Source: Bacillota bacterium (GTDB lineage Bacteria > Bacillota > Clostridia > Lachnospirales > Lachnospiraceae). Taken from it: 10,622 nt of DNA. The stretch spans positions 1 through 10,622 of the forward strand of contig JAEXGM010000171.1 in the NCBI GenBank assembly GCA_023450835.1, given 5' to 3'. Numbering within the stretch: position 1 is the stretch's first letter; every line of letters starts with the position of its first letter. The notes under the pieces are model-generated. The model was not told where the DNA came from, searched no databases, and saw nothing but the letters and a program-made list of their open reading frames with translations. Below are positions 1 to 5,355 of this stretch, in pieces. The position numbers were made by a program, and so were the translations under genes.

Positions 1-965
1 TCTGTTCTTTCAGGTTCCGCTGCTTTAAATTCCGCTGTCTTAGATTCTGCCGTTTCAGGCCCTGTCACATCAAGCTCAGCCTTTAGCTCTTCATCATGAG
101 GTACTGCATTCACAATTTCTTTTTCTCTGTGGTTTGGATAATGGTTCCTTACATCTTCCTCTTTCAGTATCTCCGCTTCTGCTCCAAAGCCCGCGGCCTT
201 TTCCTGATCTGCAATCGGATTGTGGCCGGGCGACTGCAAGGTCTGTTCTTTATTCTCTGCTTTTCCCTCTTCCGCTCCTGACAGATATTCATTTATCTGA
301 TCTCTGATGTTTCGGTAATCTTTTGTTTTATCAAGGCCCAGCCTCTGGATTGTTTCATTTCTGTCTTTTGCTTTCAGGATGTGAACCGGATCAATTTCCC
401 CAACGTAATATGCTTTTAGAAGCTTTGCTTTATCTACATATAATCCTTCTCCAAACCAGAGTATAATATCAGAACATTCACGAATACATTTATCTTTTAC
501 CCCTGCTTTGTGATAGAGCTTTGCAAGTTCATAAGCCCAGACTTCAATATATTCATATTCCTTTAGCTGCTCCAGGGAGTCTATGAGAACCTCTGCCGGT
601 TCTCCTTTTAATTTATCAATATAATATCGAAATATAAAGCGGTAGGAGTCATGCGGCGCCGCCTTCTGATACCTTAGCAGATATTCCTCTGCCTGCTCCA
701 CATCTTTCTGCTTAATAGCCAGTTCCACCATCTGGTAAATAACACGTCTGGTTTTGGATTTTTCATATATTCGGTTAAGAAGCTCCATCGCTTCGTCAAA
801 TCGTTCATTTTCTGTCAGCACATCTGCAAGTATACTTAAATCCGTCAGAGATTTTATCCTGTGCAAATCCATGGTGTCAAGGATTCGGGCAGCTCTCTGG
901 TATTGCCCTTCATCTGTTAACTTACGGATTTCTTCTATCTTTACTATATTATCATATCGTTCCAT
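1..965 (-). CDS. TPR-like helical repeat protein, partial at left edge
   Basis: The frame is open from ATG at 965-963 to the window edge: 321 complete codons and no stop, so the C-terminus lies outside. A good ribosome binding site (AAAAGGAGG, about 970-978 on the complement) sits 5 nt before the ATG. The protein begins MERYDNIVKIEEIRK. Residues 1 to about 240 are helical with TPR-like spacing of A/L/Y residues (GQYQRAARIL, ERFDEAMELL, DVEQAEEYLLRY, YELAKLYHKAG), suggesting a soluble scaffold. From about residue 245 it becomes a low-complexity linker rich in E, K and A with a short degenerate repeat (AESKTAEFKAAEPE). No signal peptide or membrane segment is seen. I have the impression that related Lachnospiraceae proteins carry a P-loop ATPase domain after such a linker, but that part is not in this window. 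It has its own promoter, and a terminator separates it from the upstream gene at 1261-3600. Function unknown. Confidence 0.85.
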   Translation of the reverse strand, partial: MERYDNIVKIEEIRKLTDEGQYQRAARILDTMDLHRIKSLTDLSILADVLTENERFDEAMELLNRIYEKSKTRRVIYQMVELAIKQKDVEQAEEYLLRYQKAAPHDSYRFIFRYYIDKLKGEPAEVLIDSLEQLKEYEYIEVWAYELAKLYHKAGVKDKCIRECSDIILWFGEGLYVDKAKLLKAYYVGEIDPVHILKAKDRNETIQRLGLDKTKDYRNIRDQINEYLSGAEEGKAENKEQTLQSPGHNPIADQEKAAGFGAEAEILKEEDVRNHYPNHREKEIVNAVPHDEELKAELDVTGPETAESKTAEFKAAEPERT

Positions 966-1016
966 AGCAGCCTCCTTTTCGTCACCAATATTGCAAATAT
1001 TTGCTTTATTTCATCT

Positions 1017-1045
1017 ATCTTACCATTTTCACTGTATTTATACAA
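1017..1045 (-). promoter_or_regulatory. Candidate sigma-A promoter for the TPR-like gene
   Basis: Read on the minus strand, TTGTAT (1045-1040) is followed after exactly 17 nt by TAAGAT (1022-1017). The implied start site is about 45 nt before the ATG at 965. It lies downstream of the terminator at 1163-1196, as expected for an independent transcription unit. Confidence 0.55.
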
Positions 1046-1060
1046 GTTCTTTCCCGGCTC

Positions 1061-1073
1061 TTTGCGTCGCAAA
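1061..1073. promoter_or_regulatory. 13-bp palindrome upstream of the TPR-gene promoter
   Basis: TTTGCG-T-CGCAAA is a perfect 6+1+6 inverted repeat ending 15 bp upstream of the candidate -35 box at 1040-1045. The position would suit an activator or repressor site. A single short palindrome can arise by chance, so this is only a possible operator. Confidence 0.2.
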
Positions 1074-1162
1074 ATCAGATGGTAAATACATGTAAATACC
1101 TTTCCAATAGAATCCACCCGGCATTCTGCCCTGCTTTGGAGGACCATTATTTTCCAGGCGCA

Positions 1163-1196
1163 AAAAGGCCGCTGTAATGTTATACAGCAGCCTTTT
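1163..1196 (-). terminator. Intrinsic terminator of the 779-residue gene
   Basis: On the minus strand the arms AAAAGGCTGCTGTA and TACAGCGGCCTTTT form a 14-position stem with one mismatch and a 6-nt loop, then a T run (TTTTTG). It lies 64 bp after the stop codon at 1261. The plus-strand reading has no comparable T run beyond its stem, so it mainly serves the minus strand. Confidence 0.85.
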
Positions 1197-1260
1197 AGCT
1201 ATGCAAATTTATTTACTTTTTCATAATCGGTTATCATGAGGAAAATAAGCTCAGGACTTC

Positions 1261-3600
1261 TTATAAATCCTTATAGAAACTCAGGGTATCTTTCAGTTCC
1301 TGCGTAATTTCTCCGCCTTCCTTCTCGATGGCCCGATACCTTAGTTCTGTGTCCTTAATCTTCTTTATGGTATTTCTTGAGAACCTTTCCATGGCTTCTG
1401 AAAACAAAGGCATTCCCTTTAAGCGTTCACGTATTTCCTTTCTAAAAGGACAATAGGTGGCAACAATCTCACGGGCTATCCGGTTAAGCTTGACAGCTCC
1501 CGTAGACTCTCCCTTCATCCAGCCTTCGTAATCAATTACAAAGATTTCCCTGTAATTGTTTTTGCCTTTCTGTATCTGTGCTTTGATTTTTTCACGCATC
1601 TCTTCGGAAATCTCTCTGTTCTTGCGATAAAACTGTATATAATCGGCATACTCTGAAGTCAGTGATTTCTCTTTAATGTTATTCCAGGCATTTCCCTGTA
1701 TGCTTCGGCAAAGTTCCCAGCGGAATTTGCCAAGTACCTTAATCAGCATGTCATTGAAGTTGGCATCTATAAAGATAGGGAATATGAAACGCCCTTCCCT
1801 GCTCTTTTTCTTTCCTGTGATTTCCTGCCACATTACCCCGTGAAAACCCATTACCGGCATAAGAATGATGTCAGGATATACAGGTTGCATTACATATTCT
1901 TTGGCAATTCCCTTTTGCTGATTTACATACATTATCTCTCGGTGGAAGACAGAGTAGTCAATTTCCAGCAGTTCTTTGATTGTGTCATTGACACGCTTAG
2001 GCGTCAGCAGCATGTTCTGAAAGCCTTTTACGATGCTCTCTCCCCACAAGAAGGGCACAAAAGTACTGAATTGGCCGTTTACGACCTTGCTGTTATAGCG
2101 GAACATATTCTGCATCTCATATTTTACTCGAAGCACAGGGTTGGTGAGGGCATCTCTTTCTCCCTCTTCCGTGATTTCCCCTCTCTTGCGGTTGTTCCGA
2201 AGCCAGTCCGGATATTCCTGGTCAAACTCGTTCTTGGACGGTTCCTTCTCACCATTGTATACACAGAGAAGCCAGGATTTAATATCATAGACCTTACAGA
2301 TTCCGCTCTGCTTAAGCAGTTCCTCATCCAGAAAATACAGTTCTCTTAGCTGGTCTGTCGTTAAGAGACGCTCATCCAGATAGCCGTATTTTAAGAAAAG
2401 GTCAATTACCTTTGGAACATTCATGTCCTTGCAGGCTTTTAAAAACACCAGTTCATATATTTCATAGAAATGCTGCGTCAGTCTTCTGCGAAGCACTCTG
2501 ATTCTGTCATCCGTTGAAAATTTATCCCGCAGATTAACAAAGTCCAGCAGTCCCTGGGTCATGTCCTCTGTCTTATCCGCGTCATACATGGCATAATTAC
2601 ATATCTGCTGAAAGCTTCCTTCCAGCACCGACGTTACTTCTTTTGATTCGCTTTCCGTGTATTGGAAGTTATTATCTACCTGTTCCTTGCGGTTGGAGGT
2701 CTTGGATATCAGCATGTAATAAATCTCTTCCATGCGGGTTCTGTCTACATTGCATTTATTCCCGAGCTTTTCTTCAAAAATATTCTCAAGGTTGTTAATA
2801 TGCTCTATTATGGCATCCACTACCCTAATCAGCTCCCTGTTATCTCCTCCGGTTTCTTCAATGCTTATGGCAAGAGACGCATATCCCTTATAAAGGCAAT
2901 TCTCCGAATTGTTAATAAGCCCGAGCAGAAGTTTCTCAAGATAGTCTGTCATCCTGCCGCATTCAGACAGCATAAGACTGATTAATTCCTGGGTATCTTC
3001 CAGGGTATATAACGTTACAATTTCTCCGTAGGAGCAAAAAGCCTTCCAGTGATCCACAGATATTCTGGCACATTCTTTATAATATTCCAGCTTTCTGTCA
3101 TCTAAAATAGCCTCTTCGTTATATGGTTCCAGCTCGGTTAATACGGTTACAGGAGTAACGGAATATCCCAGCTTATTGCCAACTTCGATGTATTTTTTAT
3201 GATATTTATCTGAAAAATTGTAGATATCCTCTGCCGCATTATGAAGCTGAGAATATATTTTCTCAATCTCCGCCACATACCGGGATAAAGAAGCTGACAT
3301 TAATCCTTTATAGTCTTTATTTATATTAAAAATATCGGTTATCTCTTCCGTGTTCCGTACCGGAAAGCTGTAAAATAACACTTCATCAAAGGCTTCATAA
3401 GAACAAAGGTATTTACCAAAGGTTAAATCACTTATCCCGATAAAATTACCGGTTCCAAGAAGCACTCTGGTTCCCTTGCTTTTAGCAAGCACCCTCCCCT
3501 TAAGGATAATTGCCACGCCTTTTATCTGCTCTCCTTCCAGATATATTGTTGTATTCTTATCAACCTGATTTACTGCATTCTGATTAATTATTATTCCCAT
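1261..3600 (-). CDS. Cyclic-nucleotide-binding-like domain protein with large unknown C-terminal region
   Basis: 779 residues, starting at ATG 3600 with ribosome binding site GAGGTG 4-5 nt upstream. Residues about 10-85 resemble the cNMP-binding beta barrel of the CRP/FNR fold (NTTIYLEGEQIKGVAIILKG, then GNFIGISDL), followed by a helix at about 95-120. The phosphate-binding cassette is degenerate: where CRP has GE-x-x-GE...R-S/T, this protein has GNFIGISDL...CSYE, without the conserved Glu and Arg. No helix-turn-helix follows, so it is not a CRP-type transcription factor. Residues about 120-779 match no domain I recognise. They look mainly helical and charged, with an aromatic/hydrophobic stretch near 560-625 (FVPFLWGES, DIILMPVMGFHGVMWQE, FIFPIFIDANF) that seems too broken for a membrane segment. 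No signal peptide. It is likely cytosolic; it may partner with the adjacent TPR-like protein (inference from proximity only). Confidence 0.85.
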   Translation of the reverse strand: MGIIINQNAVNQVDKNTTIYLEGEQIKGVAIILKGRVLAKSKGTRVLLGTGNFIGISDLTFGKYLCSYEAFDEVLFYSFPVRNTEEITDIFNINKDYKGLMSASLSRYVAEIEKIYSQLHNAAEDIYNFSDKYHKKYIEVGNKLGYSVTPVTVLTELEPYNEEAILDDRKLEYYKECARISVDHWKAFCSYGEIVTLYTLEDTQELISLMLSECGRMTDYLEKLLLGLINNSENCLYKGYASLAISIEETGGDNRELIRVVDAIIEHINNLENIFEEKLGNKCNVDRTRMEEIYYMLISKTSNRKEQVDNNFQYTESESKEVTSVLEGSFQQICNYAMYDADKTEDMTQGLLDFVNLRDKFSTDDRIRVLRRRLTQHFYEIYELVFLKACKDMNVPKVIDLFLKYGYLDERLLTTDQLRELYFLDEELLKQSGICKVYDIKSWLLCVYNGEKEPSKNEFDQEYPDWLRNNRKRGEITEEGERDALTNPVLRVKYEMQNMFRYNSKVVNGQFSTFVPFLWGESIVKGFQNMLLTPKRVNDTIKELLEIDYSVFHREIMYVNQQKGIAKEYVMQPVYPDIILMPVMGFHGVMWQEITGKKKSREGRFIFPIFIDANFNDMLIKVLGKFRWELCRSIQGNAWNNIKEKSLTSEYADYIQFYRKNREISEEMREKIKAQIQKGKNNYREIFVIDYEGWMKGESTGAVKLNRIAREIVATYCPFRKEIRERLKGMPLFSEAMERFSRNTIKKIKDTELRYRAIEKEGGEITQELKDTLSFYKDL

Positions 3601-3633
3601 GTCTCACCTCAGCAATCTTTTGAGTATACTCCC

Positions 3634-3662
3634 ATTATAATCTATAATGTGACAATCCGAAA
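3634..3662 (-). promoter_or_regulatory. Possible promoter of the 779-residue gene (good -10, weak -35)
   Basis: A perfect TATAAT lies on the minus strand at 3639-3634, about 34 nt before the ATG. The -35 position holds only TTTCGG (3662-3657, 17-nt spacer) or TTCGGA (16-nt spacer), both poor. A perfect 10-bp palindrome GAGTATACTC (3622-3631) lies just downstream of the -10, near the expected start site, where a repressor could sit. The -10 alone is convincing. Confidence 0.4.
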
Positions 3663-3698
3663 GATGAATTTTACATATTTGTCTGTTTCGGGTATAGT

Positions 3699-3730
3699 AA
3701 AAAAGCACCAAGAAGCAAATATTGGTACTT
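3699..3730 (-). terminator. Intrinsic terminator before the 779-residue gene
   Basis: On the minus strand AAGTACCAA (3730-3722) pairs with TTGGTGCTT (3711-3703) in a 9-bp stem with one U-G pair and a 10-nt loop, running into TTTTTT. The wobble is a pair only in the minus-strand RNA; on the plus strand it is a C-A mismatch. It lies about 100 bp upstream of the ATG at 3600 and ends no protein gene, so it must end a non-coding transcript or act as an attenuator. Confidence 0.75.
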
Positions 3731-3737
3731 GTGTTTT

Positions 3738-3850
3738 GGGGGCCGGGCCATCTACGTGATGACATGAGCAAAGGCCTATCCCCATTGATAGTATTTCCGA
3801 CCCCTATAAGTTGTTTATAGATAACCGCCCCCTTTGGCAGTTTCTATCAA
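3738..3850 (-). ncRNA. Candidate structured RNA or leader of unknown class
   Basis: No open reading frame is evident, but the minus-strand RNA folds well by eye. P1 is a 7-bp helix, TTGATAG (3850-3844) with CTATCAA (3791-3785). It encloses two hairpins: AACTGCC/GGCGGTT (3842-3836 with 3829-3823, loop AAAGGG, one U-G pair valid only on this strand) and CTATAA/TTATAG (3820-3815 with 3809-3804, loop ACAAC). Together these make a three-way junction of about 66 nt. A GC-rich hairpin follows (GGGG and GGCC at 3783-3773 with GGCC and CCCC at 3749-3739), then the terminator at 3730-3699. I could not match it to a riboswitch, 6S RNA or ribozyme consensus I know. It could be a riboswitch-like leader, an independent small RNA, or read-through product from the SRP RNA. 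I found no clear promoter immediately upstream. Confidence 0.35.
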
Positions 3851-3861
3851 AGAAACGCAAT

Positions 3862-3894
3862 AAAAAATGCCGTCCACATATTCTGTGACGACAT
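3862..3894 (-). terminator. Intrinsic terminator of the SRP RNA gene
   Basis: On the minus strand ATGTCGTCACA pairs with TGTGGACGGCAT in a stem of about 11 bp with one U-G pair and one bulge. It runs directly into TTTTTT (3867-3862). It lies 37 nt after the mature 3' end of the SRP RNA. The T run and the wobble pair both fit minus-strand transcription only. Confidence 0.85.
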
Positions 3895-3930
3895 CCTTGC
3901 CAGATGGTATAATCTATCAATATATTTTAG

Positions 3931-4194
3931 TCCGTGCGTCTTGCTTTGAATGTATACCATAAGCGTTACCCATACAGTTAACTCGGCTCAGGCGCCCTCA
4001 CGGCACACAAGAGTTTTCGCTTAGTGCTGCTTCATTCCTGACCTGACACGGTTCACGAATTCCTGTTGCGTAAGACCCAAACGTCAACATCACTTATAAG
4101 GGGCTGCCCTACAGTATATCACCCTGGGCAAGACATCACCCCTGCTGTAGCGGATTGCAGGTACAGGGCACCGCTATCTCCCCGGCTGCACGGA
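3931..4194 (-). ncRNA. ffs: Signal recognition particle RNA, large Firmicutes type (scRNA)
   Basis: About 264 nt, the size of the Bacillus scRNA rather than the 114-nt E. coli 4.5S form. The conserved helix 8 is clear on the minus strand: GTCAGGTCAGGAATGAAGCA around 4044-4025, with the GGAA tetraloop at 4038-4035, which is the Ffh-binding site. The 5' Alu-type domain is present: GGTGCCCTGTACC near 4172-4160 and the preceding GGGGAGATAGC. The GTTGACGTTTGGGTC segment near 4089-4075 also matches Bacillus scRNA. The ends pair: TCCGTGC at 4194-4188 with GCACGGA at 3937-3931. With Ffh the RNA targets nascent membrane and secreted proteins to FtsY and SecYEG. It lies immediately downstream of tadA, the order found in Bacillus. 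Mature ends are inferred from the terminal helix. Confidence 0.95.
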
Positions 4195-4261
4195 AATTTT
4201 ATGACATTGTAAAGTTGTAAATCTCAGGCAAAATTCTTTTCTTCTCAAATCTTGCTTGTTC

Positions 4262-4290
4262 AGTATACTTTATTTTTAGTGCAAAGTCAA
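4262..4290 (-). promoter_or_regulatory. Strong sigma-A promoter for the SRP RNA
   Basis: On the minus strand TTGACT (4290-4285) and TATACT (4267-4262) are separated by exactly 17 nt, a near-consensus promoter fit for an abundant RNA. The -35 box overlaps the tadA stop codon (4289-4287). The implied start lies about 60 nt before the mature 5' end, so a 5' leader would have to be removed; Bacillus scRNA is likewise processed from a longer precursor by RNase III. Confidence 0.8.
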
Positions 4291-4820
4291 GTAGCATCCT
4301 CGGCTTGGTCAACTTGCGAAGAATCGCTGTTTTGCTGTGATTTTTCTTTGCTTTCTTCTTTCTCTTTTTTATTGCGGATTCTGAGGTCAACAAAGAAATC
4401 CTGCAATACTTTTTTACATTCCTCTTCCATCACACCTGTTGTTAATTCTACTTGATGGTTAAACTCTTCCATCTGAAGAATGTTCAGTATGGAACCGGCA
4501 CATCCGGCCTTAGGATTCATAGCTCCCACAATCACTTCTTTTATTCTTGCCTGTACGATTGCCCCGGAACACATCTGGCACGGCTCAAGAGTCACATAGA
4601 GGGTGCAGTCTTCCAGACGCCAGTCTCCCATTGCTTTACTGGCTTTTTGTATGGCGGTAATCTCCGCATGAGCCAGCGTGGTTTTTCTTGTATTTCTTCT
4701 ATTATAACCTCTTCCGATAATTTTATCCTTATATACAATTACACAGCCTATTGGTACTTCTCCTATTTTTGCGGCTTTTTTTGCTTCCTTCAATGCTTCT
4801 TTCATATATCTTAAATCCAT
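4287..4820 (-). CDS. tadA: tRNA-specific adenosine deaminase TadA
   Basis: 177 residues. It deaminates A34 of tRNA-Arg(ACG) to inosine in the cytosol, so that one tRNA reads CGU, CGC and CGA. The zinc deaminase motifs are intact: H51-A-E53 with E53 the proton shuttle, and P80-C81-x-x-C84. The N-terminus (YMKEALKEAKKA, then GEVPIGCVIV) is typical of the family, which supports ATG 4820. From about residue 150 there is an extra charged, Ser/Gln-rich tail (RNKKEKEESKEK and on) beyond the usual 150-155 residues. The nearest purine-rich site, AGGAAAGGA, ends about 13 nt before this ATG, which is long, and fits an out-of-frame ATG at 4833-4831 better. That alternative frame stops after 34 codons at 4729. 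Translation may therefore be weak or coupled. The gene has its own promoter at 4880-4908, and SRP RNA follows on the same strand. Confidence 0.95.
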   Translation of the reverse strand: MDLRYMKEALKEAKKAAKIGEVPIGCVIVYKDKIIGRGYNRRNTRKTTLAHAEITAIQKASKAMGDWRLEDCTLYVTLEPCQMCSGAIVQARIKEVIVGAMNPKAGCAGSILNILQMEEFNHQVELTTGVMEEECKKVLQDFFVDLRIRNKKEKEESKEKSQQNSDSSQVDQAEDAT

Positions 4821-4845
4821 AAATAATAGTCATGTCCTTTCCTAA

Positions 4846-4864
4846 CCACTGGACGAATCCGTGG
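4846..4864 (-). other. UUCG-loop hairpin in the tadA leader
   Basis: The minus-strand RNA reads CCAC-GGA-UUCG-UCC-A-GUGG: seven base pairs, one bulged A and a UUCG tetraloop. It ends 4 nt before the AGGAAAGGA site at 4843-4835. Without a T run it is not a terminator. It may present or shield the tadA ribosome binding site. Confidence 0.35.
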
Positions 4865-4879
4865 ATATTTGCTATTATT

Positions 4880-4908
4880 AATATACTACGTGTGTACTTA
4901 CAGGGCAA
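4880..4908 (-). promoter_or_regulatory. Candidate promoter of tadA
   Basis: On the minus strand TTGCCC (4908-4903), a 17-nt spacer and TATATT (4885-4880) match sigma-A boxes at 4/6 and 5/6. The implied start is about 50 nt before the tadA ATG and includes the hairpin at 4846-4864. Confidence 0.5.
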
Positions 4909-4911
4909 GTA

Positions 4912-4941
4912 GTGTGAAAATTAAAAAAATAATTTTCACAC
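4912..4941. repeat. Perfect 12-bp inverted repeat with 6-bp loop
   Basis: GTGTGAAAATTA (4912-4923) and TAATTTTCACAC (4930-4941) are exact reverse complements separated by AAAAAA. It lies directly upstream of the tadA -35 box. No T run follows on either strand beyond the stem, so terminator function is unlikely; an operator or cruciform is possible. Confidence 0.7.
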
Positions 4942-5014
4942 ACATGTTTGTGCCTGGGAAATCCTCGGTCCAAACATGAGGCGCGTTGGAAAGGGCATGA
5001 TTGTCTGTATGAAA
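4936..5014. repeat. Intergenic imperfect direct repeat, copy 1
   Basis: This shares the core AATCCTcGGtCCAAACATGA (4960-4979) and flanking sequence with copy 2 at 5032-5106, offset by about 94 bp. Similarity runs from the TTTGTG block at 4947 to TATGAAA near 5014, with substitutions and a 2-nt length difference. The copy contains a perfect 8-bp inverted repeat, CATGTTTG (4943-4950) with CAAACATG (4971-4978). Its left end overlaps the palindrome at 4912-4941. Confidence 0.6.
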
Positions 5015-5031
5015 TAGGCGTAGCGGTTAGT

Positions 5032-5106
5032 TCAAACTTATTCGTGTCCGCGTAATCCTTGGCCCAAACATGAGGCATATTGTAAAGTATGGCTGCCCGT
5101 TTGAAA
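5032..5106. repeat. Intergenic imperfect direct repeat, copy 2
   Basis: This is the second copy of the element at 4936-5014, with core AATCCTtGGcCCAAACATGA (5054-5073). It is bounded by an inverted repeat, TTCAAAC (5031-5037) and GTTTGAA (5099-5105). Translated on the minus strand, both copies give a similar short peptide (PHVW-x-x-D-x-x-x-TN), but in different frames relative to each other and with changes not biased to third codon positions. I therefore read it as a DNA or RNA element, not a protein gene. Confidence 0.6.
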
Positions 5107-5120
5107 AACACATTGTATTT

Positions 5121-5137
5121 TTCAAATTTTATTTGAA
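5121..5137. repeat. Short perfect inverted repeat
   Basis: TTCAAAT-TTT-ATTTGAA is a perfect 7-bp inverted repeat, 15 bp after the second direct-repeat copy. Its arms resemble the TTCAAAC/GTTTGAA pair that bounds that copy, so it may be a degenerate extension of the same element. Confidence 0.45.
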
Positions 5138-5202
5138 CAATATTATAAGCTTTCCGGCAGTCTGCCTACTTGCCATATCCGTGGGTATTAAATACTTTCA
5201 TA

Positions 5203-5230
5203 TTGCCGGAATACAGGACATATATATAAT
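5203..5230 (+). promoter_or_regulatory. Candidate promoter of nrdG
   Basis: TTGCCG (5203-5208), a 16-nt spacer and TATAAT (5225-5230) form a reasonable sigma-A promoter about 125 bp before the nrdG start. The -35 box is part of TGCCGGAA (5204-5211), which is the exact reverse complement of TTCCGGCA at 5152-5159; this long-spaced inverted repeat could be a regulator site. Confidence 0.5.
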
Positions 5231-5281
5231 AAAGGAATTTCCAGATAGCTTACAGTTATATGGACACTTATACTATATTTA

Positions 5282-5307
5282 TCAGAAACCGTCTTTCAGG
5301 TTTCTGA
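5282..5307 (+). promoter_or_regulatory. Leader hairpin before nrdG
   Basis: TCAGAAACC (5282-5290) and GGTTTCTGA (5299-5307) are exact reverse complements around an 8-nt loop. The hairpin lies in the inferred 5' untranslated region of nrdG, 48 bp before the start codon. No T run follows, so it is a stabilising or regulatory stem rather than a terminator. Confidence 0.5.
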
Positions 5308-5355
5308 CTAATTCACACATGATTCAGGCGCGCATAAGCGTGTACAGGTGTTTAT

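Noticed and set aside
944..1147. Minus-strand 67-residue reading frame before the TPR-like gene
   Set aside because: It overlaps the start of the TPR-like gene, contains its promoter, and resembles no protein.
1840..2349. 169-residue plus-strand frame inside the 779-residue gene
   Set aside because: It is a shadow of the minus-strand gene, with no ribosome binding site and no recognisable motif.
3785..3850. Three-way junction as a purine or fluoride riboswitch
   Set aside because: AAACTGCC recalls part of the fluoride motif and the three-way shape recalls purine aptamers, but the fluoride GATG and CTCCTAC-type segments and the purine core residues are absent.
4912..4941. Perfect inverted repeat as a terminator
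   Set aside because: The stem is AT-rich, no T run follows it on either strand, and no gene ends next to it.
4878..5111. Minus-strand 77-residue reading frame in the tadA-nrdG gap
   Set aside because: It spans the repeated element, has no family resemblance or good start, and the repeat copies do not share a frame.
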